Shown: positions 13,277 through 26,681, counted from the stretch's first letter. The stretch is 64,000 bases of DNA from Nemopilema nomurai (GCA_003864495.1 ML133442.1:1057731-1121730), one strand, 5' to 3'. The notes: generated by a model not told the origin, from the sequence alone. Program-made: numbers and translations.

Positions 13277-13502
13277 CTTCTTTTTTTTAGTTGAAACACC
13301 CACCGTTAGTTTAGACTTGTTTCTAACGTTCTCAACTACAAAACTCTCCGACGAACACAGGGCTCTAAGAGAGATGGAGCTTTGTTTGAATTTGGTCGAG
13401 AACGAGTCTCCACCTTATATTTGGGAACCACCTTATTGATTCCTGTTCGTGGAACTCACATTTGTGGTGCAAAACACACCAGAAAACGGTACCAGTAGAA
13501 TT
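13277..13502. promoter_or_regulatory. Divergent promoter interval between the CAP-Gly gene and Misato
   Basis: Only 226 bp separate the two start codons (minus-strand ATG at 13276, plus-strand ATG at 13503). If Misato starts at the in-frame ATG at 13449 the gap is 172 bp. No clear TATA box is visible, which is usual for housekeeping divergent promoters. The interval must hold both 5' UTRs and a shared core promoter. Confidence 0.6.
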
Positions 13503-16378
13503 ATGGATGAAGTCTCTTCAAATTTTGTTGATGGAATAATTACCCTGCAGCTTGGTCACTATTCAAACTTCATTGGAACACACTGGTGGAACATCCAGCA
13601 AGCAGCGATTAACGGGCCAATTAACAAGGGTGGAAAAAGTGGAATCGACCACGGAATTCTTCTTAGAGAAGAGTTTCCTAGCCCAAATGGGGTCACTTTC
13701 ACCCCAAGACTTCTTTGTGTTGATCTGAAAGGAAGTCTTCATTCACTGAAAGAGGACGGAAATTTCGTGGACCCAGTCAGTTTAGATAAGGCCTATGAGA
13801 AAAGGGGTAAAATTGGTGGCCCGATTGACGATGTTGGTTTTTCCCTCGATTCACCCGACCAGATATCAGTTCATCATGCAGATCCCATCCAAAGGCATGG
13901 TACGACAACAGAATTTACAAGCAGCCAACAAAGTACTACCCTTTCTGATAATTATTACAATTTAGATGATGTTGTAGAAGTATGGTCTGACTTTCTTGGA
14001 AATCAATACAATAAAAATACTGTCCTACTCTTGGAGGATTACTGGTACAGTGAAGATAATCGATCTTTTTCCTCATTTGGTCAAGGATTTTCAAGCAGTC
14101 TAAATTTAAATTTCTGGGAGTCTTGGGAGGACAAGATGCACTATTTTGTGGAGGAGTGTGACACTCTGCAGGGGTTTCAGGTTGGTACAATTGAAACTGT
14201 TCTTTCAATTCCACTTGATTATGATATCATCTAGCAAAGCAATTTCGCTCTCCCTTTTGCAATTGGTACATTGATATGATGGGTTGTTTAAGTATTAACA
14301 CAGCTTTTCTGTGGAGTTAAAAACCTGCATTTTATCTCAGTTGATCAGGCATTCAATTTGAAGTTGTTCACCTTCTGAAATTTTAATTTACTTGACAAAA
14401 TAAATAAAAGTAACTCTGTTTTAGCTGTTTATCACATAATCTAAATACACACATGTATTGGGATTCTTCTCCATACCATATTGCACACTTTGAAAGTTTT
14501 AGCTTTGAATGTTGGCGAGATAGAATATCTCATTGGTTTCTTGTTATAAGGTTTACCATATGAACATAAAAGTGAATGTGGATCTGCATAATTTTTTTGT
14601 TTTGAAGACTTAATGAAGTATCTGTGCCATATTATTTGAGAAGTAGTTAGAACTGCTAAATATGGATACAGGTATGAAATCTAATTAATTTATTATAAAT
14701 TCAACAAAAGGTATGACTAACATTGGATGAAAATCCTTAGAGGTGAACCATATTTAGGAAATTTTACAAGGCCTTGAGCTGGAATCTCATTGTTTTTGTA
14801 AATCATAGAGGTGTGCCTAGATTTTTATAGGTGTATTATATTGAATGGCAACTTGCAAGATGGCAAGTACATAGGCAAATCATTTTGAATGTGAAATAGA
14901 CTTTTGCAAACTAATAAATGTAAAATATTTGAAACAGGTTCTTACAGATTTGGCTGATGGTTTTGGTGGTTTGACATCCAGGATGCTTAACCACATCCAA
15001 GACTGTTTTGGATCCAAATCAGTTGCTGTCTATGGTAGCTGGCCAGGGGTACCAGACAAATACATTGACAAGAACACTCAAATCATCAACTCAGCACTTG
15101 CTGTTGGCCATGTAGTACAAGACTGCTCATTTTTCGCACCTTTATCCGTACAGAAGAATTATTTTGGGAAGGAGGAGTCACAGAGGCACTTCCCTTATTT
15201 ATCATATAAGGTATCACATCATTTGTCACACCTTAAACTCTGATGTGTTTGCATTGAAATAGACTGCCTTGTGATACTTAATGTTGGCTACTAAATATTG
15301 AATGATTAAGATTCTTAAGATAAAGAACTCAACTGAGGCTTTTTAAATGCAAGCTGGTGCTGTTTTTACAAAGACCATAATTTATTAGAGCCACCTTGCA
15401 TCAACCTAAACTGTATCTTGAATTTGAATATAAGAATCAAGCTTGGGCTAGAGAGTCTATACAGCCAAAAAGGGGCTCCATTTGATTTGGCTTATTCGGA
15501 AAATCTAGCTTTTATGAAAAATTTGACTTGTTTGACTTAAGAATCTTTGAGACATAATTTTTAGCCATTTCTTGTAATTCAGTGCAATTTCTACACATTT
15601 TAAATTTGCTTCCAAATGAATTCTTTGTCTTTCTTGACAGGCTGGCTCACATTATCAAACCAGTGCTATCATTGCATCTCTTCTTGACACAGTATCCTTA
15701 CAATATAGACTTCCACAAGCATCTTTCAGCAGCTTTTGTGGCAATTTAACAAAAACAGGACACAAGATTGCAGCTTCAGGTCTATCATTACCAATAAATT
15801 CAAATTCTTTGAAAAAGTTGTTTGAGGAAACAACTCTGTATGAAGGTGGTTTGTTACACTGTCTAACGCCATCCCATACCAACAAACTGGCTACTTTGTA
15901 TTCCAATCAAGTTGTGCTTCGTGGTGTGCCAACTTATAGCCAGATGCTTGGTGAAAAGAATCTCCAACAGACAAGTCAAATGGGAATTTTGTCAAACAAA
16001 AGCATGTTTGAAGATTTTGTGTATGAGAAGCATAAAGCATTTATTACTGGGACTACATTTTGCCCAGAGCCACTTAAGACACCTCCTCATTATCCCAAAT
16101 ACTTCAGTCCAATGATTAATAGTCATGGATTCATACAAAATCTTGAAGCCAAGAGTGTACAAGTTGAAGATTGTCCTGTGCTAACAGGGATGTTCACATC
16201 AACTGGAATGTTTGATCTTCTGCATGAGATGCTAGTGTCTGTGAGCAGAGTAAAGAAAACAAGTTTTGTGCTAATGGAACAAACAGGTTTGGAGCAAGAT
16301 GAGTTTGATGAGAATATGGAGAGACTGACACAAATGGCACACCTTTATGATGAAAAAAGAGCTGTAGATTTATTGTAG
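13503..16378 (+). CDS. MSTO1: Misato (mitochondrial distribution and morphology regulator), 562 aa
   Basis: Three exons: 13503-14180, 14938-15210, 15641-16378 (TAG). They join in phase 0 with cag acceptors and gttggt/gtatca donors. The product begins close to the diagnostic Misato start GIITLQLGHYSNFIGTHWWN. It then has the TPRLLCVDLKGSLHSLKE block, VWSDFLGNQYN, HYFVEECDTLQGFQ, and the tubulin-like segment in exon 2 (LADGFGGLTSRMLNHI, FPYLSY). The length matches metazoan Misato (about 560-570). Misato/DML1 is a tubulin/FtsZ-related protein of the outer mitochondrial membrane and cytosol, needed for mitochondrial morphology and inheritance. I chose ATG 13503, just before the conserved core; an in-frame ATG at 13449 would add 18 residues. 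AATAAA lies 33 bp past the stop. Confidence 0.95.
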
Positions 16379-16410
16379 CTTGTTTCCTTGAATGGTTTAT
16401 GCATTAAAGC

Positions 16411-16416
16411 AATAAA
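16411..16416 (+). terminator. Polyadenylation signal of Misato
   Basis: A canonical AATAAA 33 bp beyond the TAG. It sits in a 389-bp interval shared with the converging MPP8-like gene. Confidence 0.7.
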
Positions 16417-16727
16417 AATGAGCAAAGTTGTCAGTAGCATAAGGAAAATTAGTATCTTTCCAAACCTTTTCAAAAATGAGAACGGAACCTTAGCCCTTCT
16501 ATGGCCTTATTATGATAAAATAAATCACCAATCAGATCTATAACACAAAGTTCCTCTAGCCAATGATAAGCTTAGACAGATGTATTTATTTATGATGTTA
16601 TGTAATCTGACTTAGAACAGAAGATAAAAAATCTGTAGCAAGTATCAATAAAGCATTATTTCCTGCAATCTTGAGCTTTTAAAAAAAGGAATATTTACTT
16701 TGTACAAGAGGTGATGAATATCGAGCT

Positions 16728-16733
16728 TTTATT
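16728..16733 (-). terminator. Polyadenylation signal of the MPP8-like gene
   Basis: AATAAA on the minus strand, 35 bp after the TGA at 16768. The two genes converge tail-to-tail here and their 3' UTRs probably abut. Confidence 0.6.
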
Positions 16734-16767
16734 GAAAATGCCCTTTAACCTAAAAAATACAGTTATA

Positions 16768-19700
16768 TCAACTGATAAGTTTGTTAGCACGCCCATATTC
16801 TTTATAAAATGAATCAAGTTTTTTATCAATCCAAGGCTCACTGCACTCCAGTGCACAGACAAAAACTAATAGTTTGTATCCAGTTTTGTGAGTCCTCAAA
16901 GTAAGCAAGTTCAGCTGTCCAACTTTTGGAAAGAGGAAATACATTGAGCGATTACCCTGAAAATAAAAAAAATCATCATAATACTACCTAGTAAAGAAGC
17001 TGCTCAAAATGATTTTTGAAAGGTTTAAAAAAACTTAATGAACATGAACTGATATTTTCAGAAATTTATAGGCAGGAAAAATGAGTTAATTGATAATAAT
17101 AGCACTGTTGAAAAACACTATATTCTATCAAAAAATTCCAATAGGATTAGTTCTTGATACATTTTGGTTCAAATGATGTTTGCAATGTAACTTTGTTGGG
17201 TTTTGCAATATCGTGCCCAAGTCAAATGCAGAAATTCCCAATGCATATAAATTTCTCTGGATACTTTTTGTTATTTTGCTTGTTTTCATTTACTTATCTT
17301 GTTGTTTTTTATTTTTTTATAGATCATTCTTATTGCATTGGTAGCTTTTATTATTCTATTTACACTAATTAATTAATGTTCAAATTGCTTGTGAAATTAA
17401 AGTGAAATGAAGCAGCAAATCTGTTCAGAGCGATGATTACAAAGATTGTTTGATGCACATAACATGTTTGAAAATGACTTATTTTTTGTCATCAGTGTTA
17501 TATCATAAAGCATGACTTTAAATGCAAAATAAATACCTCCACCACAGGAATCTGATGTTCTTTATTCAGTAAGACTGTATCAACTCCATTGTCTTTTTGG
17601 CGATCCATGTGCAGAAAAACCTGTCCTGATTGGGTAAATTGGGCAGAGGCACAAAGAAGCACCACAGTTATCCCTGAAAAAGATTATAGTTGAGCTTTAC
17701 TTTAATATAATGAGACTAGAAAGAATCAAATGAGATTACAATGCATCATTTGACTGCCTGGGAAATAAATTCCCCAAAATTTTGCAAAGGCATTCAATTT
17801 AGTTGATGTCCACCCATTGGTCACACCTACATATTTTCTGTTACTTGAGCATGTGGCTACATTGGTGTACATGGAATGAGCTGCTAAACACATTAGGGTT
17901 CTGTTTTCATTTGCAACCACATCCCCCTTATGAATAGCTATTAGCTATTTTATTCAGCTAATAGGTAATACAATTAAAAAAACCTGAAAACACTTGGAGC
18001 ATTATGGGGAGAACCAAATCAGTTATTAAACACAAATGAAGAGCATAATTTCTCTATTAATGACTAAACAAAAATGCTGTGTTACATATGGGGACAGTAA
18101 TAAATTGAAAATTCACTGAGCATTTTGAAAATGACATATTATATTATTAATAGAATTATATGACATAAAAGCTTAACATCAATTCAATGTAACATCTAAA
18201 AAATATTCACATAATTTAGAACATAAGATAGCCATGTTAATATATTCAAAAGCAATCTATTTGATTTTCTTGATTTTGTGTAACTCAGCATTCAACACTG
18301 ATGAAGGGCTGTGATTTTGTGACTGGTCAACACCAAGCATAGTTACAACAATTAATTTTATGGATTGCATCAGCCAATATAAAATTGTGGAATAACAAAC
18401 CCTTTTCTCCAGCATTGTGCTGACAGTTGAAATACAGCTCTGTGACTGTTTTTTCACCAGGAGAGATGCATCTACAAAGTTGATGTGGATGCAGTTGTGC
18501 CCCAGTTGCTTCTAAAGTCAGTTTCAGCATACTCTCAGCTGTAGTTACTAACAACCTGTTGTGCTTCTCGATTATTTTTCTTATTAATAAATGCTTGTAA
18601 TCTGGAGAAAATTCATAAACATCTTTTGGGTTGGCCTTTGGAATCAACTTTGCATCAGCACCATAGCTTAGCAGAATATTAATTATGTCTTCATGTCCTT
18701 TGCGACAGGCCTAATGAAAATGCGAAAAACATGACTGTTTGATAACAAACAATGTAACCACAGAATATAGATTGTTTGAACAGAATAGAGAATCTGTGAA
18801 ATAACTGAATCATATGAGTAGGCATTCACAAGGACCACCTACGCCATTGAGACAAAAAAGGGATTGATATCTCTGCATACCTCAGTACTGCTGGTTAACA
18901 TAGAAATGTGCAACTTTGTTTCAGTATTCAAAAAATTAGATGATTAAAGCTTGACCTTTAGCTATCAAGAGTTAAAAAAAGAATTAAAAATTTGTACCAA
19001 AATAAGGGCAGTCTCCTCATTATGTAGCTGAGTGTTGATGTGTGATCCTGCTCTCAAAAGCATAATCACAATGCCAGGCATGCCCTGTGAATGTAAAGGT
19101 TAGTGGATAAAATAAGGTACGCAAACAATTCAAACACTTTAATGAAATTTCATTTGAAGGTTGGGCATTTTACCTAAAGATTATGCAATTTAATAAAGTT
19201 CTTCAATTCTTATATTTGCTGACTAACAAGTAACAAACTCCCTACATTTAAGACTTTATTAAAGTGAATCAAAAGTAAGAATAGAATTCAAATTTCATAC
19301 ATGTTCAACAGCCACTATGAGTGCTGTTTTACCATTCTCTGCTTTATAGTTAACATTTGCTCCCATTGCAAGCAGTTTCTTAGCAGCATCATACTGTTTG
19401 CCCTCAATGGCTTTCCATAACAATGTCCCTTTAGTTTCTGTGTCCCAGTAGTCTGGATTACATCCCCAAGCTACTGCACCAAGAACTTGACTCCAGTCAC
19501 CACTACGGACAGCCTTCACAAAGGACTCTTGAAAGAAAGAAATTTGTTTAAAAGTGTATTCGAATGAGTTCAGCAAGGTGCTAGATAAGAAGAATTGGAA
19601 GTCTGTGTTTGCAAGAATTTGGTTGAAGTGTGTCTTCTGAAAATGATGGTATTATTTGAAGCATGTTTGCTAACATAAAAGAGTAGGATAGAGTCCCAGA

Positions 19701-22700
19701 AAGCTGTTTGAACTTGTGTGGGTAGTACCACACCTAAAATCTAGAATGAACCAGCAATTCAAACAGCCAAACATTTTTGAGTCATAACTTAATGCTTATG
19801 CAACATAAAAGGACTCACCCTGACTCATCTGAATTGCATTTATGTGGTCTAGGGAAACTGCTTGCAGAAAATCATCAACCTCTTCATTGTCACTTGGAAA
19901 CTAAAAACACAGAAGCAGTTACTCCTTTTTATGTTACGAAACCAAGAAAAATTATACAAAATTTGTTTGCAAGTTCACAAATACTTTATGGTGATATGTG
20001 AGAAATTTAATTTTACTAATCTGACCCTCTTTTTAATAAAATTATCCATTGTTTATCCATTGAATCCACATTGTCTTCTTGTTAGAAAGTAATAAGAATG
20101 AGTATTTTGAAGAAGAGAGCTTGTAGTGACCCATTTATGCCTCGCGTACATCAGCTCATTCATTCTAACATCAAACCATTCTTCTACCCTAATCTTTTCT
20201 CATACTGCACTACCATAAATCCTCAAATTAGCCCCCTGGGGGCTTATTTATTTTTGACATTTTTGGATGGGGGCTTATTCGAGGGAGGGGCTTATTCAAG
20301 GGGGGAGCTTATTGAAAAGTTGTGGTTCTAGGGTGGGGGCTTTTTCGAGGGGGGGGGATACTTTGGATCATTCTGTAGATTTTACACATCAGCGATTATG
20401 CTGTTGAAACTCTAAAAACAAGCCAAACTGCAAATCTTTTTAAAAATAGGCAATTTGCACATAAATCAGATGGCAGGCAATGACAATTCTTTTGAACACA
20501 ATTTTACAATAACTTCTACTAAAACCTCTTTATTTATTAAAATTTATTTGCAAAGAAGAAGACTTCGCAAAAGTTAGCAACAAAAATATACGCACCAGGC
20601 CTCGCTCGTCCACACAATATTCATCAAAATCAAAATACATATCACATTCTTCATCCAGCTTGCTTGAGCTTTCATTTTCTAATGGCTGCAACAGAAAATC
20701 CAACACAAAGCTAAAGAAAGTAACAATTGTGTGAATAGTCATGGCAAGCAAGAAGGTATACAAAGAAGTTTCCAATTCATACAGAGTTCTAAAACATCAT
20801 ACACCTTATTTATTTTCACACCACATTCACAATTTCTGTTTGAGTCTAACCAGCCACAAGGCATTAAAACAAGGACGGAAATTCACAATTTTCAACTGAA
20901 GAATGACACAACTGTCATATAATGTTCTAATAATAACTTCTCAGATTTCTAACCTTGTTCTGTTCAAGACCTTCTTTGACCTCCTCCTTCTTCTCCCCCT
21001 TCTCATCAATCGACTTCATCATTTCACTACGTCCAAGAATACCACCCAGTATATCATCCTTCGTAGGAAGAAATGCCTCTTTGCTTGGCTGCCTTTGATG
21101 GGCGTACCTTGCTTTTTTCAACGGATCAATGGACACCTTTTTTGTATCACGGTCATCAGCTCCTCTTTTCAAGCCGGTTTTTTGTTTTGTGTTTTGTTCA
21201 TTGGTGGCAACTGACTTCACTTTGGTGAATTCAAACAAACTGCAATCACTTCCAGATAGGTTCCTAACTTTTGACATCCCTTTAGTTTCAGCCTTCTTTT
21301 CAAGGCGTGAAGGCTTCTCTTTGCTTGCGGGAACGGTCTTTTTAGCACTTTTAACTGATGCTTCTACCTCATCGCCATCTTTTACTGCACTTACAACTTT
21401 CTTGACCTGTTGGTTATACTTTTCTGGCATACTTTCCTTCAAAGTCACCAACGTTACGGTTTCTAGGTCCACTGAGTCCCTTGATATTTGTGGGCCTTTA
21501 TCAGCATTCACTGGAGGTGCAGAAACTCCTATTTCAAGGCCACTAACATCAGGCCTGGAAACATGGCTCAATTCGTCGGGAGCACTATCAGTCTTGCTGG
21601 TTTTCTTCAGATCAGCAGTAAGTGAGTCTCTGACTTTTGGATTAACAAAATTACTATTCCCACTTGCTAATTCAGAGCTTTTCACAAACCCATCAAAAGA
21701 TTCGTTTGTCCGTGATTCTAAAAAACCTTCCTCGTCTATTATTTCAGGACTCTCGCTTGAATCAACTACATTACTATTCTCTGAAGAAAAGGCAACTTTC
21801 CCAGATTCCAGTTGTTCAGACGGATCTATAACATTTGATGCCGCATCTTTCTTATTTTCAGATCTTCCTCCTTCCCCATGCCTTCCTTTTAATATTCCCT
21901 TTATACTATCGTTGATTTTTCCAATGTTCAGCTTATCAAAAGAAAGCTTCATCTTTTTCTTATTGCCTTGCTTTTCTGATGTAGATGTCACAAGGTTTAT
22001 AAGATTTGAATTATTCGCGTTCAATGTGCTACCTCCCTGCTTAGCTCGAGTTCCTAGCTGTTGATCGGTTTCACTACCCCGAACACCTACTAGTTCACCA
22101 CTTCCATGTTCTTCAATATTGTCCTTTTCTCGTGCTACAAGTCTTTCCTCAACCCCTGGATTCAATTCTTCAGCTGCATAACCTCCCACCTCGTCCGTGT
22201 TTTTTTCAATCACTTTAGCCTGTTCTAGTTTAGTAACCGAAGCATACTCCTTATTCTCAGGGTCATCTCTATCTGACAAGGCTCTGCCTTTATCTGAAGC
22301 TGTTACTGTCTTTTGCACCTCAGCTTTCCCGCGATCCTGAAACAAGTCTTTCGTAGTTTTCTTCTGTGAAGTGGACTCTTGAGCAGGAACTTCTTTTCCA
22401 GGGATACATCTTTCTGGCTGGTTCACTTTAGTGAGTAGATTCACTTTTGCAAAAGGATTAGTAGCTTGTTTGTCGGATGTTTTGGGAGAAGCAATGTCAG
22501 ACCTACTACTAGGATAACTTTGGGTGACACTTTTACAAGGTAATATGACTTTTGATGCATCTTTTAGTTTCTCTGGAGACAACTTCAGCTTCTCATCACT
22601 AACTCTCAAACCTTCCTGTATAATGTTAGATATGGTGTTAAAAGATGCAGGGCGATGCTTTTCAGGAAGAAGAAATTTGCTTGAACTAGAAATGCTGGTT

Positions 22701-24225
22701 TTGTCATTGGAAGACTCACTCTCTTGTTCTTTACTGTCTTCATGAGCTTGAGCTAAAGCCAGGGTTCCTCCTTTCTTTGCAAGTGACTCCATAGTGACAT
22801 GTTTTGTACCTATGTCTTTTTTAGCATTCTTAAATTCCTTCGCACCATCTTTTGCACCTGATTTAAGCATATCATTACCTGCAGGTGATTGCCGCTTTGC
22901 ATTTTTCCTCATCTCATGCCATTTAGCTATGAGCTCACGGGCTTTCTTGTCTCCTTCATCCTCTTCGCTTTCATCCTCAGAACTGCTCAAAGAAAGAATG
23001 CATGGCACTGCCTTCTTCTCATCCTTAAGATGGGCATCACCAATTGTGAATTTCTTCTGCAACGAAATATCTACACCTGTGTCTCCAATAATGGGTTTTT
23101 TTGATGCCGTGTCAGGCAAGACGTTAACTGGTAACACTGTATGCTTCTGTGCCTCTACTGTTGGCTTGGACTGAGTAGGTTTTTGCAAGGATGAAAAATC
23201 AAGCTCATCGGTCTTTTCTGATCTAGTTGCACCAAATTCTAGCTGTATTGAGGTGAGTCTTTTCTGCGGGCTACTAAACACCTTTTGCTCATCCTCTATG
23301 TCTCCAAGTGAGATCTCCCTTTTTATTTTGGCCTAGGAAAAGCAAACTACCTAAACTCAGAGGAGGAAATCAAGTAAAATTAAAAACGAAAAAGTATGTC
23401 ATAGCTATGGTATATAAATTGTTTAAGACAGGAATGTAGGAGAGCTTGAGTATATAAAAAAACATCACCTCCAGCCGCTTCATCTTCTTTTCTTTTCTCT
23501 GGGCCCTCCTTGAAGCATTTCTCTTATCCTGTTCTATCCAAAAAGCATCCACAAGTTTGTGACATGTTAATAAATTGTCACTTGGCTCCCATGTATCATC
23601 CTGTGATGTATACCCTTGCCAATGAACCAAGTAGTATAGTATGTTGTCCTGAGTAGATAAAAATACTACAAATAACAAAAAGATCTATTAAAATAATGAT
23701 TGATTTCCACTGCCAACCCACATGGGTACTACTCAAATATCCTCATTACAAGATAACTTCTAGAATAAAATTAAATATAGGTACATTTATATTCAATGAA
23801 CACCTATCTGGTGGTAGTACATTGAACTAGCTCTTGAGCTAAACTGAGAAACAAATTGTTTCCCTTCATTGCACCAACAATTTTGTGCTGACCTATTAAA
23901 TACTTGCAATCCTACACATTGGGCATAATTGCTTTTTGAATAGTTTTTTCATAATAAAAATAATTTTGCTAACAAAGATTGCTTTGAAGAAACGTTACCT
24001 ATGTCTCCTTTATACAAATAGTAAGGATTTTGGGAAAATTTAACTAGTTATAGATATACTAGTTAAAACTTAAAGCAAACAAAACTGATGATTTGAGAGA
24101 TAAAAAATGTCATTGAGAGATAAAGCTCATGATATTGACAAGAATATCACCTGTTCTCTGGCATCCAAGATCTTTTCAACTTCAAAAAATTCTTCTGACT
24201 CTTCTAAATTAGTTTCTGCATCCAT
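16768..24225 (-). CDS. MPHOSPH8: MPP8-like chromodomain / ankyrin protein, 1251 aa, 10 exons
   Basis: Exons: 24225-24151, 23648-23469, 23332-20954, 20685-20596, 19900-19819, 19527-19301, 19084-18998, 18710-18401, 17673-17537, 16956-16768 (TGA). All are in phase and total 3756 nt. Residues 13-70 form a chromodomain (FEVEKILDARE, YYLVHWQGYTSQDDTWEP) with aromatic-cage candidates Phe14, Trp35 and Tyr38, so H3K9me3 binding is expected. One 793-codon exon encodes a Lys/Ser/Glu-rich disordered region. Residues about 936-1060 carry ankyrin repeats (LLAMGANVNYKAENGKTALI, LLSYGADAK). The last 180 residues match the MPP8 C-terminal domain. Vertebrate MPP8 is the chromatin reader of the HUSH silencing complex and is about 860 aa; this one is longer because of the middle exon. 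Orthology is inferred from domain order and the C-terminal domain. Confidence 0.9.
20212..20356. repeat. Dispersed 'gggggcttattcgag' repeat, intronic
   Basis: It begins aatcctcaaattagcccc and contains four variants of gggggcttattcgag, with the phrase gtggttctagggtgggggct. A related fragment lies at 35935-36003 and ends in ggatttacggta. The two share the order 'ttgt.gttctagggtgggggct', so they belong to one interspersed family, probably a non-autonomous DNA element with G/C-rich ends. Confidence 0.6.
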
Positions 24226-25725
24226 TTTTCAAGGACTTTCTTTGAAAGAAGACAAAATTATACAACTTCTGTTGCCACAATAAGTATATCAAACCTATGT
24301 AAATAGCTCCTAAAAACAAATCAAGTCAACATCAGAGCCCGTAACTGATGACTCTAACACACAAAAATGTTACACACAAAGCATAACTTGCAAATTGCCA
24401 CGCCTTTTAGACCATATGGGCCCTCAGTAGTTTCATAAATAACAACTTGTCTAGTCTACAAGTTTCTAATTCTTCACAATGGATACGCAGTCACCACAAA
24501 AACAACAAAATATTGCAGTTTTAATTATGTGCAAACAAGAAACCAAAAACAAACTTTCTAATATCAAGCCCCAGAATCTTAAAATTAAACCTTAGCTTCA
24601 CTGCGAGTTCAAGGAGGTGGGTGTCAAGTAGTTTCTTGACTCTGTTTTTTAAGGAAAGTGCAACATACCCTTAAGTTCTTTGAATTGAAAGACTACCAGT
24701 GTTAACAACAATTAGCCTGAGCTGTGAATTCCTCGGCTTTCATTCAAAATAAATTGCCGGTAACGTCCAATAACCATTGTAAGGTACCACTCTATTTCTC
24801 ACCCACTGACCGACACCATTTATTGACTTCGTTCCAACACGCAAACGAGGTCTTCACTTTTGGAGGCCTCGTGCGGAAATTTGAATGTTTTGAAATTTCA
24901 AAACAGGCTCCACAAAAAGTTTATCATTGGGAAAGAGAATCTCTCGATTTCAAGCCATCCAACAAAATCACGCTGTTAATTATCTTGACATTTAGAGCGG
25001 GAACCTTTCTGAAGCGCCCAAAGCTTCCCATCCAAGGGTATCCACAATTATCGTTGACAAATGCAAAGGTCGTGTGCTGTGTGAATCGACCGTCTTTCGC
25101 GTTTGGAGAAAAATTATAAACTTTTTGACTTCAGCTGCAGTAACTTATCTGCTTAAAGTGGCAAACTACCCCCATGCAAGACTTGGGAACACCTCAGCTT
25201 CTTTTAACGGAAGCAAGAGTATTTATTACAGCAAAAGTTTTCAAGAAGCGTCAATCTAGCCGAGGCTCCATCGATCTCTTTTTGACACTCTGGGTAGTGT
25301 ATTGTCAAGCGTGTCGCCTTTTTTGTCCGATTTGAATGATGATTAGAAGCTTAAGGTGTTCCTAGTTAATTGGTCATAATTATTTGTTTATTACAATCTT
25401 GATGGGAGTTGGCGCCTCTTGACAGTGTCATAAAAGAACAATCAGTTAGAAATGCGTTTTTTATAGAAGTCCAAGCCTCTTCAGAAGTATCAGAAATCAT
25501 CTTAAGTTGTCTATAGCATTGCAATGACATCGGAAGTACCATAAAGCTGATTGTGAAACAAATGTTATCCAAAAGGCATTGCAAGAAAAACACATTATTT
25601 GAAACATAATAATAATATTGACAATAAAATGATATATAATACAATAAGAATATTGTGCAATTACTTTGTAGAAAATTCAATCAAAAATTGAAAGCCAAGT
25701 GCTGACATTACAGATTAAGAATAAT
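24226..25725. other. Intergenic region upstream of the MPP8-like gene
   Basis: The 5' flank and UTR of the minus-strand MPP8-like gene. Two plus-strand open stretches (24724-25119 and 25074-25259) overlap each other in different frames and resemble nothing; I see no gene here. Confidence 0.5.
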
Positions 25726-25888
25726 TTGCGTCACAAACTTTAAGAACTGTCCCTAGAGGAAGGACCTTGACGTCATTAACCCTAGCGTACTCCTCTCAAA
25801 TGAATTCTGAATGAAAACGATTATTTAATAACGAACTGTTCAAAATTCATATAAGCATGTGATAGAGGTCAAGCTCATTAATAAAGAA

Positions 25889-26602
25889 CTAGCGTGTTGC
25901 TGCAGGTAGCAAAACCACTTTGCAGCCCGATCGGCTGAGGATCTTTATGTCAGTCAATCGACACTTAGCTTCGTTTTTTCTTTTGACAAGCGTCACAATT
26001 CCTTGTAAATTCAACGAAATCTGTCCTTCATGGCTGCTTTCTCGGCTCATCTTGCAATCAAATTCGACCTTGACTCTTTTTCGTACCTCATCCTGGTGTA
26101 TGACAGAGTCAATTATTTCTTGATTCGCTCCAACACAAGTTGCAGTTGCGAAACCAATCTCAGTTTTTCCGATTTTAGCCAAAAACTTGTCCCCAACAGA
26201 GACGGCCTCGATCGTAAAAGTGTAGCCTCCATGGTTGCTGTCTGTCCAAAAAAAGTTATCGTTCTCGAGAATATCTTCTGTTTCAAATGTTAGTCTCTTT
26301 CCGTAACCCTGGCCGACTTGTTCTAAATATTTCGCTTGTCCACCAAAGAGTAGCTTATTTGATCCATTTTCTTTCACTCTATAGCGAAACCCTGGCGACA
26401 CATCCTCGTGTATATAGTCGTCACATACCAATAACTCGTGTTTTTCCACCGTTTTCAATCGGCAACCATGTTCGTTTTTCAACAAATCTACATGCTCACT
26501 GGAATATGGAGTGTAGTTTGCAGAGCATGAAGTTCCCCGTGTCGTCTTTCCCAGATGCAATCGTTGTGAGATTTCATTCTGAATGTATAACATCTGTTCC
26601 AT
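25889..26602 (-). CDS. Unknown 237-aa intronless protein, duplicate copy A
   Basis: A single-exon reading frame of 237 codons starting MEQMLYIQNEISQRLHL and ending VVLLPAATR. I do not recognise the family. The sequence is mixed alpha/beta: a short N-terminal helix, then alternating hydrophobic strands (LTFETEDIL, GGYTFTIEAVSVGDKFLAKI, ISLNLQGIVTLVKR). There is no signal peptide or membrane segment, so it is probably cytosolic. Copy B at 29107-29820 differs at about nine residues, so both frames have been kept open since the duplication, which supports a real gene. The promoter (next entry) has TATA-like, kappaB-like and ISRE-like motifs, which suggests inducible, possibly immune expression. 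Function is not assigned. Confidence 0.8.
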   Translation of the reverse strand: MEQMLYIQNEISQRLHLGKTTRGTSCSANYTPYSSEHVDLLKNEHGCRLKTVEKHELLVCDDYIHEDVSPGFRYRVKENGSNKLLFGGQAKYLEQVGQGYGKRLTFETEDILENDNFFWTDSNHGGYTFTIEAVSVGDKFLAKIGKTEIGFATATCVGANQEIIDSVIHQDEVRKRVKVEFDCKMSRESSHEGQISLNLQGIVTLVKRKNEAKCRLTDIKILSRSGCKVVLLPAATR

Positions 26603-26681
26603 CGCTTCTCTCTAAACTTTGAATGCAACGATATGAAGGCTGTTTGTTTTGATTCTGACCCTGTAGTATTCTCGCACACCT

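Noticed and set aside
20903..23174. Several plus-strand open frames of up to 311 codons
   Set aside because: Antisense shadows of the 793-codon exon of the MPP8-like gene; composition is the mirror of its Lys/Ser/Glu-rich code.
24724..25259. Plus-strand open frames upstream of the MPP8-like gene
   Set aside because: No similarity, overlapping in different frames; treated as 5' flank.
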